From: Cytophagaceae bacterium
Lineage (GTDB): Bacteria > Bacteroidota > Bacteroidia > Cytophagales > Cytophagaceae
NCBI GenBank assembly: GCA_025455005.1
Contig: JALONH010000011.1
Span: 26,552-90,551, forward strand
Direction: 5' to 3'
Length of the DNA stretch: 64,000 nucleotides
The notes under the pieces: generated by a model
What the model saw: the letters and a program-made list of their open reading frames with translations, nothing else
Told to the model about the DNA's origin: nothing
Databases searched by the model: none
Program-made: the position numbers and the translations under genes
In this document: piece by piece, positions 42,354-51,970 of the stretch
How the letters are laid out: every line of letters begins with the position of its first letter
Numbering within the stretch: the stretch's first letter is position 1

Positions 42354-44686
42354 TAGAATTTGAAATTATATGTAACTGAAGGTATCGGTGCCGGGAAATA
42401 AATGGCTTCGAAATAACGCTCCCCTTCTTCGTTTGTATTGGTTATAACCGTAAATGGATTAATTCTAAATGCACCATACAAATTATAGATGGAGAAATTC
42501 CAACTTCCCTCCCCTGTTTTGAATATCTTTTTCTTTTGTTTTAAAGTAGCGGAAATATCGAATCGATGATAACTTGGTAATCGGAACGAGTTTCTTTCCG
42601 GATAAATACCTAACCAAAAGTAGTCGAAGTCATAACCGGAATTCGGGATACCTATTGGTCGTCCGGTACCAAACACCCAGTTTGCAGATATATCCCAACG
42701 ATCGTTAATTTTATAGGCACCGACAATGTTGATGTTATGTCTTCGGTCAAAACCTGCAAAATATTTTTCACCATTGTTAATACCATCTATCTTACGATAA
42801 CTCCAAGATAAGGTATAACTCACCCATCCGGTCAAATCTCCTTTTTTCTTCTTCAAGAAAAACTCCGCTCCATAACTCCATCCAATACCGGTGCGTACTT
42901 GTGATTCTATATTAGGATTTAATAATATATCCGCATTGTCTTTGTAATCAACAGCATTTTGAAAATACTTATAGTACACTTCAACCGAGGTTTCAAACAT
43001 GTTGTCTTTTAAATTTCTAAAATACCCTGCGGCAATTTGATCAGAAATCTGAGGTTTAAAATGAACGCTTGCCGGTACCCATATATCAAATGGTACAGGA
43101 GATAAAGAATTGGATATTTGAGTAAGGTATTGAATATTTCTATTGTAACCGATTTTAACAGAGCTTTGATCATTAATCAAATACCGAACTGCAGCCCGTG
43201 GTTCCAGACCCCAAAAATCTTTAATCAATTCACCGCTTTTATAGGTAGTAGTATCAATGACTTCTCCGGTTGAAGGACTTCCGTTGTAACTATACACTAC
43301 TCCCTTGCCCATGTAAGCAAACCAATTCAATCGTAATCCATAATCTAATGATATTTTTTCACTTACCTTTTGAATATTAGAAGCAAATAAGGCTCCTTCG
43401 ATAGAATAATAATTCGGATTTTGAATAGGTTTAAATACAGAACCCTCTTCCTTAGGTGTAAATTTTCCGGGATCATACGTTCGTTGTGCAAACGATACTC
43501 CATAATGTATATTATGATTAGAGTTGGGCAAATAATTAAAATCAACTTTCAAGGCATATTCTCTAATACCTGTTTCATAGTCAAATTTTGTTGACCCACT
43601 ATTGATACCCAATAAATACCTGTAATTAGAATATGTACCGTAGGTATTAATAATTAATTTATCCGATGCTACGTGTTTCCAATTAGTCGTTAACGTTGCA
43701 TTACCCCATCGTTGTTGAAATACATCTGCAAACTTGAATCTATCTCGTCCATAGTAGGATGAAACATAAAAACTATTTCGAGCATTTAATTTAAAGTCCA
43801 TTCGACCATTTAAATCATAAAAGTATAATTTATTGCTTCGTACGTCTTCATCAGGAGAAAGTAATAAAAATAAATCAGCATAAGAACGACGACCGGAAAC
43901 GACGTACGATAATTTATCTTTTATGATTGGTCCTTCTAATGTTAATCTACTGGCAACTGTCCCAATACCTCCATTAGCAGAGAATTTTTGCATATTACCG
44001 GATTTTGTTCGAACATCTAATAAGGAAGACAATCGACCACCATATTGAGATGGCACCCCCGCTTTATATAGTTCAACAGTGCTAATGGCATCTGCATTAA
44101 AAATGGAGAATATACCAAAAAGATGTGCGGCGTTGTATAAGGGTGCTTCGTCTATTAAGATTAAGTTTTGGTCGGCACCGCCCCCTCTAACATATAATCC
44201 GGTATTCCCTTCGCCTGCTACTTGGACACCGGGTAATGTTTGTATGTTTTTTAGGATATCTACTTCACCAAATAAGGCCGGCATTTTTTTAATCTCATCT
44301 ATCGTCAGCTCCGTAACACCCATACTGGTGTTGTCTACGTTTTGATTTGGCTTCTCTCCCGTGATAATGACGGCTTGTCCTACATCCGTAGGCTCAATTT
44401 GAAAATCGATGGTTTGGTTTCCGGCTACTACGATCTTTCGCTTAACCGTTTTAAATCCGGTATAATTGATCACTAATGTATAAGTACCCGCCGGAAGCTC
44501 TAAGACATACTTACCGTCAACATCTGTAGTAGTACCATACGATGTGCCTTCTGCAAAAAGTATGGCACCAATGACTGACATACCACTGGTATCACTGACC
44601 ACCCCTGATATCTTATATTTTGTTTGTGCGGAAACTTGGCCGATAAAACAAGCAAAAAGAATACTAAACCCTATAATTTTTTTCAT
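42353..44686 (-). CDS. TonB-dependent receptor with carboxypeptidase-regulatory-like domain
   Basis: 777 residues. Signal peptide (IIGFSILFACFIGQVSAQ), then a beta-sandwich domain (KISGVVSDTSGMSVIGAILF, ITDVDGKYVLELPAG type), plug domain with IKKMPALFGEVDILKNIQTL and LPGVQVAGEGNTGLYVRGGG, DEAPLYNAAHLFG, AISTVELYKAGVPSQYGGRL, and a barrel ending in AIYFPAPIPSVTYNFKF with terminal Phe. Compared with the iron-operon receptor it has a different plug and no Fe-siderophore signs; it is coupled to DUF4249. Substrate unknown. The upstream 105 bases to the propeller gene contain no obvious regulatory repeat. Confidence 0.92.
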   Translation of the reverse strand: MKKIIGFSILFACFIGQVSAQTKYKISGVVSDTSGMSVIGAILFAEGTSYGTTTDVDGKYVLELPAGTYTLVINYTGFKTVKRKIVVAGNQTIDFQIEPTDVGQAVIITGEKPNQNVDNTSMGVTELTIDEIKKMPALFGEVDILKNIQTLPGVQVAGEGNTGLYVRGGGADQNLILIDEAPLYNAAHLFGIFSIFNADAISTVELYKAGVPSQYGGRLSSLLDVRTKSGNMQKFSANGGIGTVASRLTLEGPIIKDKLSYVVSGRRSYADLFLLLSPDEDVRSNKLYFYDLNGRMDFKLNARNSFYVSSYYGRDRFKFADVFQQRWGNATLTTNWKHVASDKLIINTYGTYSNYRYLLGINSGSTKFDYETGIREYALKVDFNYLPNSNHNIHYGVSFAQRTYDPGKFTPKEEGSVFKPIQNPNYYSIEGALFASNIQKVSEKISLDYGLRLNWFAYMGKGVVYSYNGSPSTGEVIDTTTYKSGELIKDFWGLEPRAAVRYLINDQSSVKIGYNRNIQYLTQISNSLSPVPFDIWVPASVHFKPQISDQIAAGYFRNLKDNMFETSVEVYYKYFQNAVDYKDNADILLNPNIESQVRTGIGWSYGAEFFLKKKKGDLTGWVSYTLSWSYRKIDGINNGEKYFAGFDRRHNINIVGAYKINDRWDISANWVFGTGRPIGIPNSGYDFDYFWLGIYPERNSFRLPSYHRFDISATLKQKKKIFKTGEGSWNFSIYNLYGAFRINPFTVITNTNEEGERYFEAIYFPAPIPSVTYNFKF

Positions 44687-44791
44687 AATCTAAACACACA
44701 TATGGACAAAACAACTTACTAACTGCAAAAGTTGAGTTTATGTAAGGTTATTTTACATATTAGACTAAGAGAATAGATTCTACCCCTACGA

Positions 44792-45589
44792 CTAATAAGA
44801 ATAAATAAATATGGAATTGTTTTTAATACCAAAAATCTTCTGCTGTACAATATAAACTTCTTTCATACCTGTAAATTCAGACGATTCTATTATAACGTCT
44901 TTGTAGGTATATAAGTGTACTTTATGAATCTTACCATCTCCTTTGCTATACACCAAATAATCGTCTACGAAACTAAAGTACGTAAGCCCAACCACCGGTA
45001 ATTTAGTTTTATAGTTACCCATATTATCAAAAATAAGTATACCGGATGTTGCGTCGTTAATAAATAATAAATTCTGGTATTCTCGCATAAAATTCATATC
45101 GTAGACCTTGGGATCAATAATCAAATCTAAGGGTGTATTGATATCTAATGAATTATATGTGGTATTATATTTCTTCAAAGAAAAATCTGTTTCATCGACT
45201 AACCACACGGATTGGTCGAGAGCAGGCGTTGCAATCCGTGCATATCCTACTTTATCCGGATTAAATTGTAAGGTTTGTGTAGCGTTTAAAAAACGATCTA
45301 TATAATAGAAGACTTGAAAATCTCTATAGAATATAAAAATATTAACATTTCGAAATGCTTCAATGGAGGTAATCGTGCCTCTTCTCGGAGGTGAATAATT
45401 TACCATTTGTTTTCCAAGGGAATCCAGTTTATACATATTCCCTTTTTCGTCAGCTATATATACAAAGCCATATGCATCATAGGATAAAGCAACCGGTTTG
45501 CCGGGAATTTGTACACTACTGATTGGTCGTATCGTTTGAGACGATACAATGATTCCTATACAAAGTAGTATAATTATTCGTTGGACCAT
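44792..45589 (-). CDS. Secreted propeller-like protein of unknown function
   Basis: Not recognised as a named family. 265 residues from the ATG at 45589 (MVQRIIILLCIGIIVSS, signal peptide); an upstream ATG at 45595 adds two residues. The mature part shows repeated strands in the style of NHL/YVTN propellers: GKPVALSYDAYGFVYIADEK, GNMYKLDSLGKQM, SVWLVDETDFSLKKY, LLFINDATSGILIFD. It overlaps the lpxH 3' end by 16 bases, so it is the last gene of the rsfS-ftsH-LUD-lpxH run. A link to lipid A is positional only. Confidence 0.6.
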   Translation of the reverse strand: MVQRIIILLCIGIIVSSQTIRPISSVQIPGKPVALSYDAYGFVYIADEKGNMYKLDSLGKQMVNYSPPRRGTITSIEAFRNVNIFIFYRDFQVFYYIDRFLNATQTLQFNPDKVGYARIATPALDQSVWLVDETDFSLKKYNTTYNSLDINTPLDLIIDPKVYDMNFMREYQNLLFINDATSGILIFDNMGNYKTKLPVVGLTYFSFVDDYLVYSKGDGKIHKVHLYTYKDVIIESSEFTGMKEVYIVQQKIFGIKNNSIFIYSY

Positions 45590-46341
45590 GTACATAAGTT
45601 TACTCCAGTCTCATCAAGGGTTACATACGTATTATAACGAATCCAATCCCCTGTATTCATATACCGAACCTCTTTTTTTAATGGCACATCTAATGGCAAA
45701 TGACGATGCCCAAATATAAATCCGTCTACTGGTCGTGATTCCACTTGAGTTTTACAATATTGGTATAAATATTCTTTATCGCCCATATATCGATCGTCTT
45801 GATTGGTTAAGCGACTTTTTCTGGACCAATACTGTGCAATACCCATACCTATAACCGGTGGAGCCATCTTAAATACCCACTGAAAAAAAGAATTAGTGAA
45901 GATAGATTTTAGCACCTTATACGTATAATCTCCCGGACCTAATCCATCCCCATGACCAATTAAATATCGTCTAGAATCTATTGTGAAGACCGTTGGTTCT
46001 TTTATAATTGACACACCTAATTCTTCTTCCAGGTAACCAAACATCCACAAATCGTGGTTTCCTGTAAAAACGTATACCGGAATGCCGGCATCGGTTAGCG
46101 CTGCGATAGCTGCTTGTATACGAACAAATCCTTTTGGAATAACATATCTATATTCAAACCAAAAATCAAATGTATCTCCCAATAAAAATACCGCATGAGC
46201 GGTTGGTTGTATGGCTTGTAAGAATCGAATAATTTTTAACTCACGAACTCTGGATTCTTGTTGCGATGGTGCACCTAGATGAAAATCAGATAAAAAATAT
46301 ACTTTCTTTCCCGAAGGAATATCTAATTCATAAGGTTTCAT
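45574..46341 (-). CDS. lpxH: UDP-2,3-diacylglucosamine diphosphatase (LpxH-like)
   Basis: Calcineurin-like metallophosphoesterase of 255 residues, the LpxH step in lipid A synthesis, giving lipid X. Metal-site motifs in order: FLSDFHLGAPSQ, LLGDTFDFWFEY, FTGNHDLWMFGY, IGHGDGLGPGDY and FIFGHRHLPLD. The last two (GHGDG and GHRH) are typical. The DFW segment after the second motif fits LpxH rather than other phosphoesterases. It overlaps the LUD gene by 14 bases and is followed by a propeller-like gene. Membrane-associated, no transmembrane segment. Confidence 0.88.
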   Translation of the reverse strand: MKPYELDIPSGKKVYFLSDFHLGAPSQQESRVRELKIIRFLQAIQPTAHAVFLLGDTFDFWFEYRYVIPKGFVRIQAAIAALTDAGIPVYVFTGNHDLWMFGYLEEELGVSIIKEPTVFTIDSRRYLIGHGDGLGPGDYTYKVLKSIFTNSFFQWVFKMAPPVIGMGIAQYWSRKSRLTNQDDRYMGDKEYLYQYCKTQVESRPVDGFIFGHRHLPLDVPLKKEVRYMNTGDWIRYNTYVTLDETGVNLCTWSNE

Positions 46342-46975
46342 CTAACAAAAATAAAAGAAGTTCTTTTGGACCATGTGCGCCTAGGACTAAAGTCTTTTCT
46401 ATATCGGCTGTTCGGCTGGGACCTGTTTCCAAACAAATCATAGAAGGTAATCGAATCGGGTATTTTTGCTTCATTCCTTCTAGTGCATCTTTGATATCGT
46501 AAACAATCTGATCTACCGTAGCGATAACAATATGGATATGTGGGTATACCGACAAGCGCCTTCCGGATAAAGAGCCACTCGAGACAATAAGACTGCCAGT
46601 GCGCGCAACTAAGAAATCGCAACCTGTTATGCCTACTTCCGCTTGAGCAAAATCTTTTTCGCTGGTTTCCATATCTATACCCGACCCCTCTAAGGCATCA
46701 ATCATACTTTTTTCCCAAACATAAATATGTTTATGAATCGAACGGGCTTGAAGTACTTGCCGTAACTGAACATGTAAATCGTTGATACCATCAACATAAA
46801 AAAACTCTGCCTTTGTTTTAATAAAGTTTTGAGCAAACAATACAGCTAAATCTTGTTCATCGGACTTCGTATAGATATCCGATGAAAAGTTTGGTTCGGG
46901 TGGCAAATTATTTCTACGCGTATACGCGTTCCGAATCTTTTTTAATATTGCTTCTTTAGAAGGGTTTAAAGCCAT
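46328..46975 (-). CDS. LUD (LutC/YkgG) domain protein
   Basis: 215 residues, LUD domain. Seen: an N-terminal KEAILKKIRNAYTRRNNLP helix, GITGCDFLVARTGSLIVSSG, and the ending CLETGPSRTADIEKTLVLGAHGPKELL, which is the conserved end of LutC-like proteins. The family includes a subunit of lactate oxidation complexes, but lutA and lutB are not nearby; in Bacteroidota this gene is a regular neighbour of ftsH with no proven role. It starts 11 bases after the ftsH stop and overlaps lpxH. The lactate function is therefore not assumed. Confidence 0.82.
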   Translation of the reverse strand: MALNPSKEAILKKIRNAYTRRNNLPPEPNFSSDIYTKSDEQDLAVLFAQNFIKTKAEFFYVDGINDLHVQLRQVLQARSIHKHIYVWEKSMIDALEGSGIDMETSEKDFAQAEVGITGCDFLVARTGSLIVSSGSLSGRRLSVYPHIHIVIATVDQIVYDIKDALEGMKQKYPIRLPSMICLETGPSRTADIEKTLVLGAHGPKELLLFLLDETL

Positions 46976-46986
46976 TCTATTCGTAG

Positions 46987-49062
46987 TTAAGACAAAGGTT
47001 GTTCAATCGAGGCATTTTCAGAGGAGGCGCTTGGCTCGGAGGCCGATGCATCAGAAGCAGGTGTTGTTTCCTCTTTCTTTTCATCAGTTGCGTTTTGTCC
47101 ATTGATATACGCTTCGTATGTTGTTTGTTGTTCAAATGGGCGCTTACCTATCAATCCCTCTAAATCGGATTGGAAAATAATTTCTTTCTTCAACAATTCT
47201 TTAGCTATGATTTCTAAAGCCTCGCGTTTTTCTACTAATAGTTGTTTTGTGCGTTCATAGGCACGTTCCACTATTAATCGCGCTTCCTCATCAATAGTTT
47301 TAGCTGTGGCTTCCGAATAAGGTTTATTGAAAGAATACTCCGATGCTTTAGAATCGTAGAAGGATATATTTCCGATTTTATCGTTCATACCATAAACAGA
47401 TACCATACTATACGCTAACTTAGTTATTCGCTCCAGATCACTTAGCGCGCCGGTAGATATTTTACCAAAGATAATTTCCTCTGCTGCACGGCCCCCTAGG
47501 GTCATGCACATTTCATCCATTAATTGTTCGGTTGTATATAAGAACTGTTCTTTAGGAAGATATTGAGCATATCCTAGTGCTGCGACTCCACGCGGTACAA
47601 TACTTACTTTGACCAATGGATTAGCATGTTCCAAGAACCAACCGGTAACAGCATGACCGGCTTCGTGGTAGGCCACAATTTTTTTCTCTTCCGGAGAAAT
47701 GATTTTGTTTTTCTTTTCTAACCCACCTATTACTCTATCGACTGCATCTTGGAAATCCTGCATGTCGATTTCGGTTTTATTTCTACGAGCAGCTATTAAA
47801 GCAGCTTCATTACAAACATTCATAATTTCTGCTCCTGCAAATCCGGGCGTTTGCGTAGCTAACTTTTTAGGGTCTACGTTCGCATTCAACTTCAACGGTT
47901 TCAAATGCACTTTGAAAATTTGCTCTCGTCCTACAATATCCGGCTTGTCAATGCTAATCATCCGATCAAATCGACCCGGGCGTAACAACGCAGCATCCAA
48001 CACATCCGGACGGTTGGTAGCCGCTAAGATGATGACGGCCGTATCTGTTCCAAAACCATCCATCTCTACTAACAATGAGTTTAATGTATTTTCACGTTCA
48101 TCATTTGCTCCCGGCATGGCACCACGTCCGCGCATACGACCGATGGCATCGATTTCGTCAATAAAGATGATACAAGGTGCTTTTTCTTTTGCTTGTTTAA
48201 ATAAGTCTCGAACACGCGCCGCTCCTACCCCTACAAACATTTCAACGAAGTCGGAACCGGAAAGAGAGAAAAAGGGAACACCTGCTTCACCGGCAACGGC
48301 TTTAGCCAATAGAGTTTTTCCGGTACCCGGAGGGCCTACTAACAAAGCGCCTTTCGGAATTTTGCCTCCTAACTTGGTGAATTTGGTTGGATTTTGAAGA
48401 AAGTCTACAATCTCTTTCACTTCTTCTTTAGCTTCATCTAAGCCTGCTACATCTTTGAAGGTAATTTTAACTTTGTTTTCTGCATCAAATAACGCGGCTC
48501 TGGATTTCCCTATATTAAATATTTGCCCACCGGCACCACCACCTGCCATTCGACGCAATAAGTACCAAGTACCAAATAACAACAACACCCAAAAAGCAAG
48601 ACTGATGAGTGTATTGGTTAACTCTGCTCGATCGCTATCAATCTCTAATGGAATTTGTTTGTCTTCTGAAATATTATTGTTTTTGTTTAACCGTTCGTAA
48701 TTACTAAGGAAGTCGTACGATTGAGGAACTTCAAATTTAAAATGAGGACCTCTGGATGCTCCGGACAATGGGCTATTTTGCTTTACTTTCTCGTAACGCC
48801 CACTCTTAATGGCTTCTTCATTCAAGGTAACTTCAACCAAACGATTGTTTACCAATACTACTTTTTCAACATCGTGTTTAAGGTACATATCCTCAAACGA
48901 TTTCATTGTAATAGTTTGTGCGGAATCTGAACCACTGAAATAAGCTATTCCTAAAACAAGTAGTAATAATCCGGATATAACCAAAATTTGAATATTGGAT
49001 TTCGGAGCCGGATTGTTGGACAACGGACTTTTGCGTTTTTTGTTGGGATCTAATTCACTCAT
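46987..49062 (-). CDS. ftsH: ATP-dependent zinc metalloprotease FtsH
   Basis: Membrane-bound AAA+ protease that degrades misfolded membrane and some soluble proteins. 691 residues: TM1 near 27-46 ([20 protein letters not shown]), a periplasmic domain, TM2 near 150-170 ([13 protein letters not shown]), Walker [14 protein letters not shown], Walker [36 protein letters not shown], and the zinc site HEAGH with His466, Glu467 and His470. The C-terminus is an Ala/Ser/Glu-rich tail ([18 protein letters not shown]). The order rsfS-ftsH-LUD is conserved in the phylum. Second gene of that run. Confidence 0.97.
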   Translation of the reverse strand: MSELDPNKKRKSPLSNNPAPKSNIQILVISGLLLLVLGIAYFSGSDSAQTITMKSFEDMYLKHDVEKVVLVNNRLVEVTLNEEAIKSGRYEKVKQNSPLSGASRGPHFKFEVPQSYDFLSNYERLNKNNNISEDKQIPLEIDSDRAELTNTLISLAFWVLLLFGTWYLLRRMAGGGAGGQIFNIGKSRAALFDAENKVKITFKDVAGLDEAKEEVKEIVDFLQNPTKFTKLGGKIPKGALLVGPPGTGKTLLAKAVAGEAGVPFFSLSGSDFVEMFVGVGAARVRDLFKQAKEKAPCIIFIDEIDAIGRMRGRGAMPGANDERENTLNSLLVEMDGFGTDTAVIILAATNRPDVLDAALLRPGRFDRMISIDKPDIVGREQIFKVHLKPLKLNANVDPKKLATQTPGFAGAEIMNVCNEAALIAARRNKTEIDMQDFQDAVDRVIGGLEKKNKIISPEEKKIVAYHEAGHAVTGWFLEHANPLVKVSIVPRGVAALGYAQYLPKEQFLYTTEQLMDEMCMTLGGRAAEEIIFGKISTGALSDLERITKLAYSMVSVYGMNDKIGNISFYDSKASEYSFNKPYSEATAKTIDEEARLIVERAYERTKQLLVEKREALEIIAKELLKKEIIFQSDLEGLIGKRPFEQQTTYEAYINGQNATDEKKEETTPASDASASEPSASSENASIEQPLS

Positions 49063-49113
49063 ATGATTGGTAGACGTGGGTACACGTAAAATATTTTAAA
49101 GGAGACTAAACAT

Positions 49114-49482
49114 TTATGAAACAGGAAGGAAAGTAGCATCACCCCACAGTTCTTCGATAGCGTAGAAGGCTCGTTTATCTCTGCGCATCACATGAACCAT
49201 GATATCAATATAATCTAATACTATCCATTCTTTTGTTTGTAAACCATCTACCCGAACCGGGTGTTCATGGCATTCATTAAATACTTTCTCTTCAATGGAG
49301 GTATAAATGGCATCGGCCTGATTATCCGAATTTGCCGTACAAAGTACAAAATAATCTACAACGGGGCCTTTTAAGTGTCGAACATCTAAAATGGTGATGT
49401 CTTCCGCTTTTTTATCTTGCATTCCTAATACAATCCAATCTAAAACGTTTGATTTATTTGTACTTTTTTTCGTTTTTGCCAC
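49114..49482 (-). CDS. rsfS: Ribosome silencing factor RsfS
   Basis: 122-residue protein that binds ribosomal protein L14 and prevents subunit joining in starvation. Seen: KAEDITILDVRHLKGPVVDYFVL (family core), ANSDNQADAIYTSIEEKV, EWIVLDYIDIMVHVM, then the C-terminal YAIEELWGDATFLPV. First gene of the leftward run with ftsH, 51 bases apart. Divergent from birA, with only 41 bases between start codons, so promoters overlap. Confidence 0.95.
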   Translation of the reverse strand: MAKTKKSTNKSNVLDWIVLGMQDKKAEDITILDVRHLKGPVVDYFVLCTANSDNQADAIYTSIEEKVFNECHEHPVRVDGLQTKEWIVLDYIDIMVHVMRRDKRAFYAIEELWGDATFLPVS

Positions 49483-49523
49483 GTATCTTTCCTTCTATTA
49501 AACGTTAAATTTAACAATTTACT

Positions 49524-50291
49524 TTGTACAATAAACCTACCAATACGATTTTCACCGGTTCAGACATCATTTTTCTGCCAACTTGTCCATCTACTAACCA
49601 AGTAGCATTAGAACTTGCTCGATATAAGCCGTTTAAAAACGGAACTGTTGTCATTACGGAAAACCAAACCCAAGGAAGAGGTCAAAGAGGGAAAAAATGG
49701 GAAAGTGCTCCGGGGTTAAATCTGACTTTATCTATTTTGTATACCCCAACGTTTATTCCGAGTCGTCCCATCTTTTCCTTAACCGCCTTTACGGCTGTAG
49801 GTGTTTGTAATGCCGTACAATCTTTTGTTTCAAGTCCTGTTCGCATCAAATGGCCCAACGATGTATACATCGATGAGCGCAAAGTAGGGGGTATACTTGT
49901 AGAAAATGTATGGCAAGGGCAACAACTGAAAGCAAGTGTCATTGGCATTGGTTGTAATGTCCTTCAAGACACTTGGCCGGAATCTATATCGGCTACTTCT
50001 TTGAAAATAGAAGGGGGATCCGCTATTCAGTTAGAACACGTTTGGGAAACCTTGTTAACCGAAGTAGAAGCGGTATATCTACAATCAAGTTCTGATTTTG
50101 ACAGCGTATTTCAATCTTATATCGAACTTTTGTTAGGTCTTGGTCAACACGTTGAAGCCGTCTATAATGGAGCTTCTATAACTGGCACTTTAAAATCTGT
50201 TTCGTCGGATGGCCTTTTAACACTAGATACGGTAGATAATGGGACTATTATCGATTATCACCCCAATTTGGTACTTACAAAGTGTTTTTAG
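49524..50291 (+). CDS. birA: Biotin--[acetyl-CoA-carboxylase] ligase
   Basis: Attaches biotin to the biotin carboxyl carrier protein. 255 residues with no N-terminal DNA-binding domain, hence a pure ligase and not a repressor. Seen: CPSTNQVALELA, then the nucleotide-binding loop ENQTQGRGQRGKKWES, then RIKWPNDVYIDERKVGGILVE, and the C-terminal SH3-like domain (GQHVEAVYNGASITGTLKSVS). The only start upstream of the family N-terminus is TTG at 49524, since an in-frame stop lies 12 bases before. Divergent from rsfS. Confidence 0.92.
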   Translation: MYNKPTNTIFTGSDIIFLPTCPSTNQVALELARYKPFKNGTVVITENQTQGRGQRGKKWESAPGLNLTLSILYTPTFIPSRPIFSLTAFTAVGVCNAVQSFVSSPVRIKWPNDVYIDERKVGGILVENVWQGQQLKASVIGIGCNVLQDTWPESISATSLKIEGGSAIQLEHVWETLLTEVEAVYLQSSSDFDSVFQSYIELLLGLGQHVEAVYNGASITGTLKSVSSDGLLTLDTVDNGTIIDYHPNLVLTKCF

Positions 50292-50414
50292 AATAAAATT
50301 TGTTAATCCTCCTTAAAAAGTATCATTAATAGTTATTAATTCTACATTTCAATATTTAAATAGTTTTTTTAACCATATTTTAGTAATAATAGTGGTATTT
50401 ATCCTGTAAAAAAG

Positions 50415-50422
50415 TAGTTTTG
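50415..50422 (+). promoter_or_regulatory. Possible -7 element of ahcY
   Basis: TAGTTTTG matches TAnnTTTG, 29 bases before the ahcY ATG. No clear -33 TTG and no SAH/SAM riboswitch structure was recognised in the AT-rich leader. Confidence 0.4.
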
Positions 50423-50450
50423 CTTATTATAAATTCTAAAAAACTCCTTT

Positions 50451-51758
50451 ATGGTAGATACATTCGTAAAATACAAAGTGAAAGACATTTCATTAGCGGC
50501 TTGGGGTCGTAAAGAAATTGAATTAGCAGAAGCAGAAATGCCGGGCTTGATGGCTATTCGAGAAGAATTTGGTCCATCTCAACCGTTAAAAGGAGCGCGT
50601 GTAGCCGGTTGTCTACACATGACGATTCAAACTGCAGTACTAATTGAAACGCTTGTTGCCTTAGGTGCTGAAGTGACATGGTCTTCTTGTAATATTTTCT
50701 CTACCCAAGACCATGCGGCAGCCGCTATTGCCGCTGCGGGCATATCTGTATATGCATGGAAAGGAATGAACGAAGAAGAGTTTGATTGGTGTATCGAACA
50801 AACGTTATTCTTCGGAGAAGACCGTAAGCCGTTAAACATGATTTTAGATGACGGTGGTGACTTAACGAATATGGTATTAGATCGTTTTCCTGAATTAGTA
50901 AAAGAAATACGTGGTATTTCCGAAGAGACAACTACCGGTGTATTACGTTTAAAAGACAGAGAAAAGATTGGCAAACTGCCATTACCTGCTATCAACATTA
51001 ATGACTCAGTAACGAAATCTAAATTTGATAACAAATACGGTTGTAAAGAGTCTCTTGTAGATGGTATCCGTCGCGCTACAGACATCATGATGGCAGGAAA
51101 AGTAGCGGTTGTAGCCGGTTACGGTGATGTAGGAAAAGGTTCTGCTGCCTCTTTACGTGGTGCCGGTGCTCGTGTAATCGTTACTGAAATCGACCCGATA
51201 TGTGCCCTACAAGCGGCAATGGATGGATATGAAGTGAAGTCTATGGCAAGTGCTATTCCTAGAGCGGATATTATTGTAACAGCAACCGGAAATAAAGACA
51301 TAGTTACCGGCGAGCATTTCCAAGCAATGAAAGATAAAGCGATTGTTTGTAACATTGGACACTTCGATAATGAAATCGATATGGCTTGGTTAAACAAAAA
51401 CTATGGCTCAACTAAAGTGAATGTAAAACCACAAGTTGATATCTACAATGTAGATGGACACGATGTTATCATCTTAGCGGAAGGTCGTTTAGTTAACCTA
51501 GGTTGTGCTACCGGTCACCCATCGTTTGTTATGTCCAGTTCTTTTACCAACCAAGTAATAGCGCAATTAGAACTTTGGAAAAACAGTGCTCAATATGAAA
51601 ACAAAGTATACACCTTGCCAAAACATTTAGATGAGAAAGTAGCCCGTCTACACTTAGCTAAAATTGGTGTGGAATTAGAAGTATTAACAAAAGATCAAGC
51701 AGAGTATATTGGTGTTCCGGTATCCGGACCATACAAAGCGGATGAATACCGTTATTAA
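50451..51758 (+). CDS. ahcY: Adenosylhomocysteinase
   Basis: Hydrolyses S-adenosylhomocysteine to adenosine and homocysteine, clearing product inhibition of SAM methyltransferases. 435 residues. Seen: [20 protein letters not shown], the substrate region [20 protein letters not shown] and [18 protein letters not shown] site [20 protein letters not shown], and the C-terminal [10 protein letters not shown], whose Lys and Tyr reach into the NAD site of the partner subunit. Monocistronic, between the possible -7 element and a strong terminator. The homocysteine produced connects to methionine metabolism. Confidence 0.97.
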   Translation: MVDTFVKYKVKDISLAAWGRKEIELAEAEMPGLMAIREEFGPSQPLKGARVAGCLHMTIQTAVLIETLVALGAEVTWSSCNIFSTQDHAAAAIAAAGISVYAWKGMNEEEFDWCIEQTLFFGEDRKPLNMILDDGGDLTNMVLDRFPELVKEIRGISEETTTGVLRLKDREKIGKLPLPAININDSVTKSKFDNKYGCKESLVDGIRRATDIMMAGKVAVVAGYGDVGKGSAASLRGAGARVIVTEIDPICALQAAMDGYEVKSMASAIPRADIIVTATGNKDIVTGEHFQAMKDKAIVCNIGHFDNEIDMAWLNKNYGSTKVNVKPQVDIYNVDGHDVIILAEGRLVNLGCATGHPSFVMSSSFTNQVIAQLELWKNSAQYENKVYTLPKHLDEKVARLHLAKIGVELEVLTKDQAEYIGVPVSGPYKADEYRY

Positions 51759-51776
51759 TCTAAACGCAGTTGATAA

Positions 51777-51812
51777 AAAAAAGCCGATAGAGTTTTCTAT
51801 CGGCTTTTTTTA
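51777..51812 (+). terminator. Terminator of ahcY
   Basis: 10-base perfect stem AAGCCGATAG/CTATCGGCTT with loop AGTTTT, preceded by an A run and followed by seven T. It may also serve as a bidirectional stop. Confidence 0.92.
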
Positions 51813-51970
51813 TCTCCCTATTGCTGAGTAAAACTAAAGTAGTTATGGTCGTTACTGGAAGTGTCTTACTTATAATCCAAACTCATGAACAAAGGAAGTA
51901 CCGTTAGGTATATCCCTTTTGAATAAGGAAAATCCATTCAATAAGTTACATTTACTGTATATACTATTCT

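Noticed and set aside
47699..48397. Long rightward open frame antisense to ftsH (232 codons)
   Set aside because: Composition and lack of motifs show it to be the mirror of the ftsH reading frame.
50292..50450. Possible SAM or SAH riboswitch upstream of ahcY
   Set aside because: The leader is short, AT-rich and has no conserved riboswitch core that I recognise.
50627..51088. Leftward open frame antisense to ahcY (153 codons)
   Set aside because: No family resemblance; it follows from the codon bias of ahcY.
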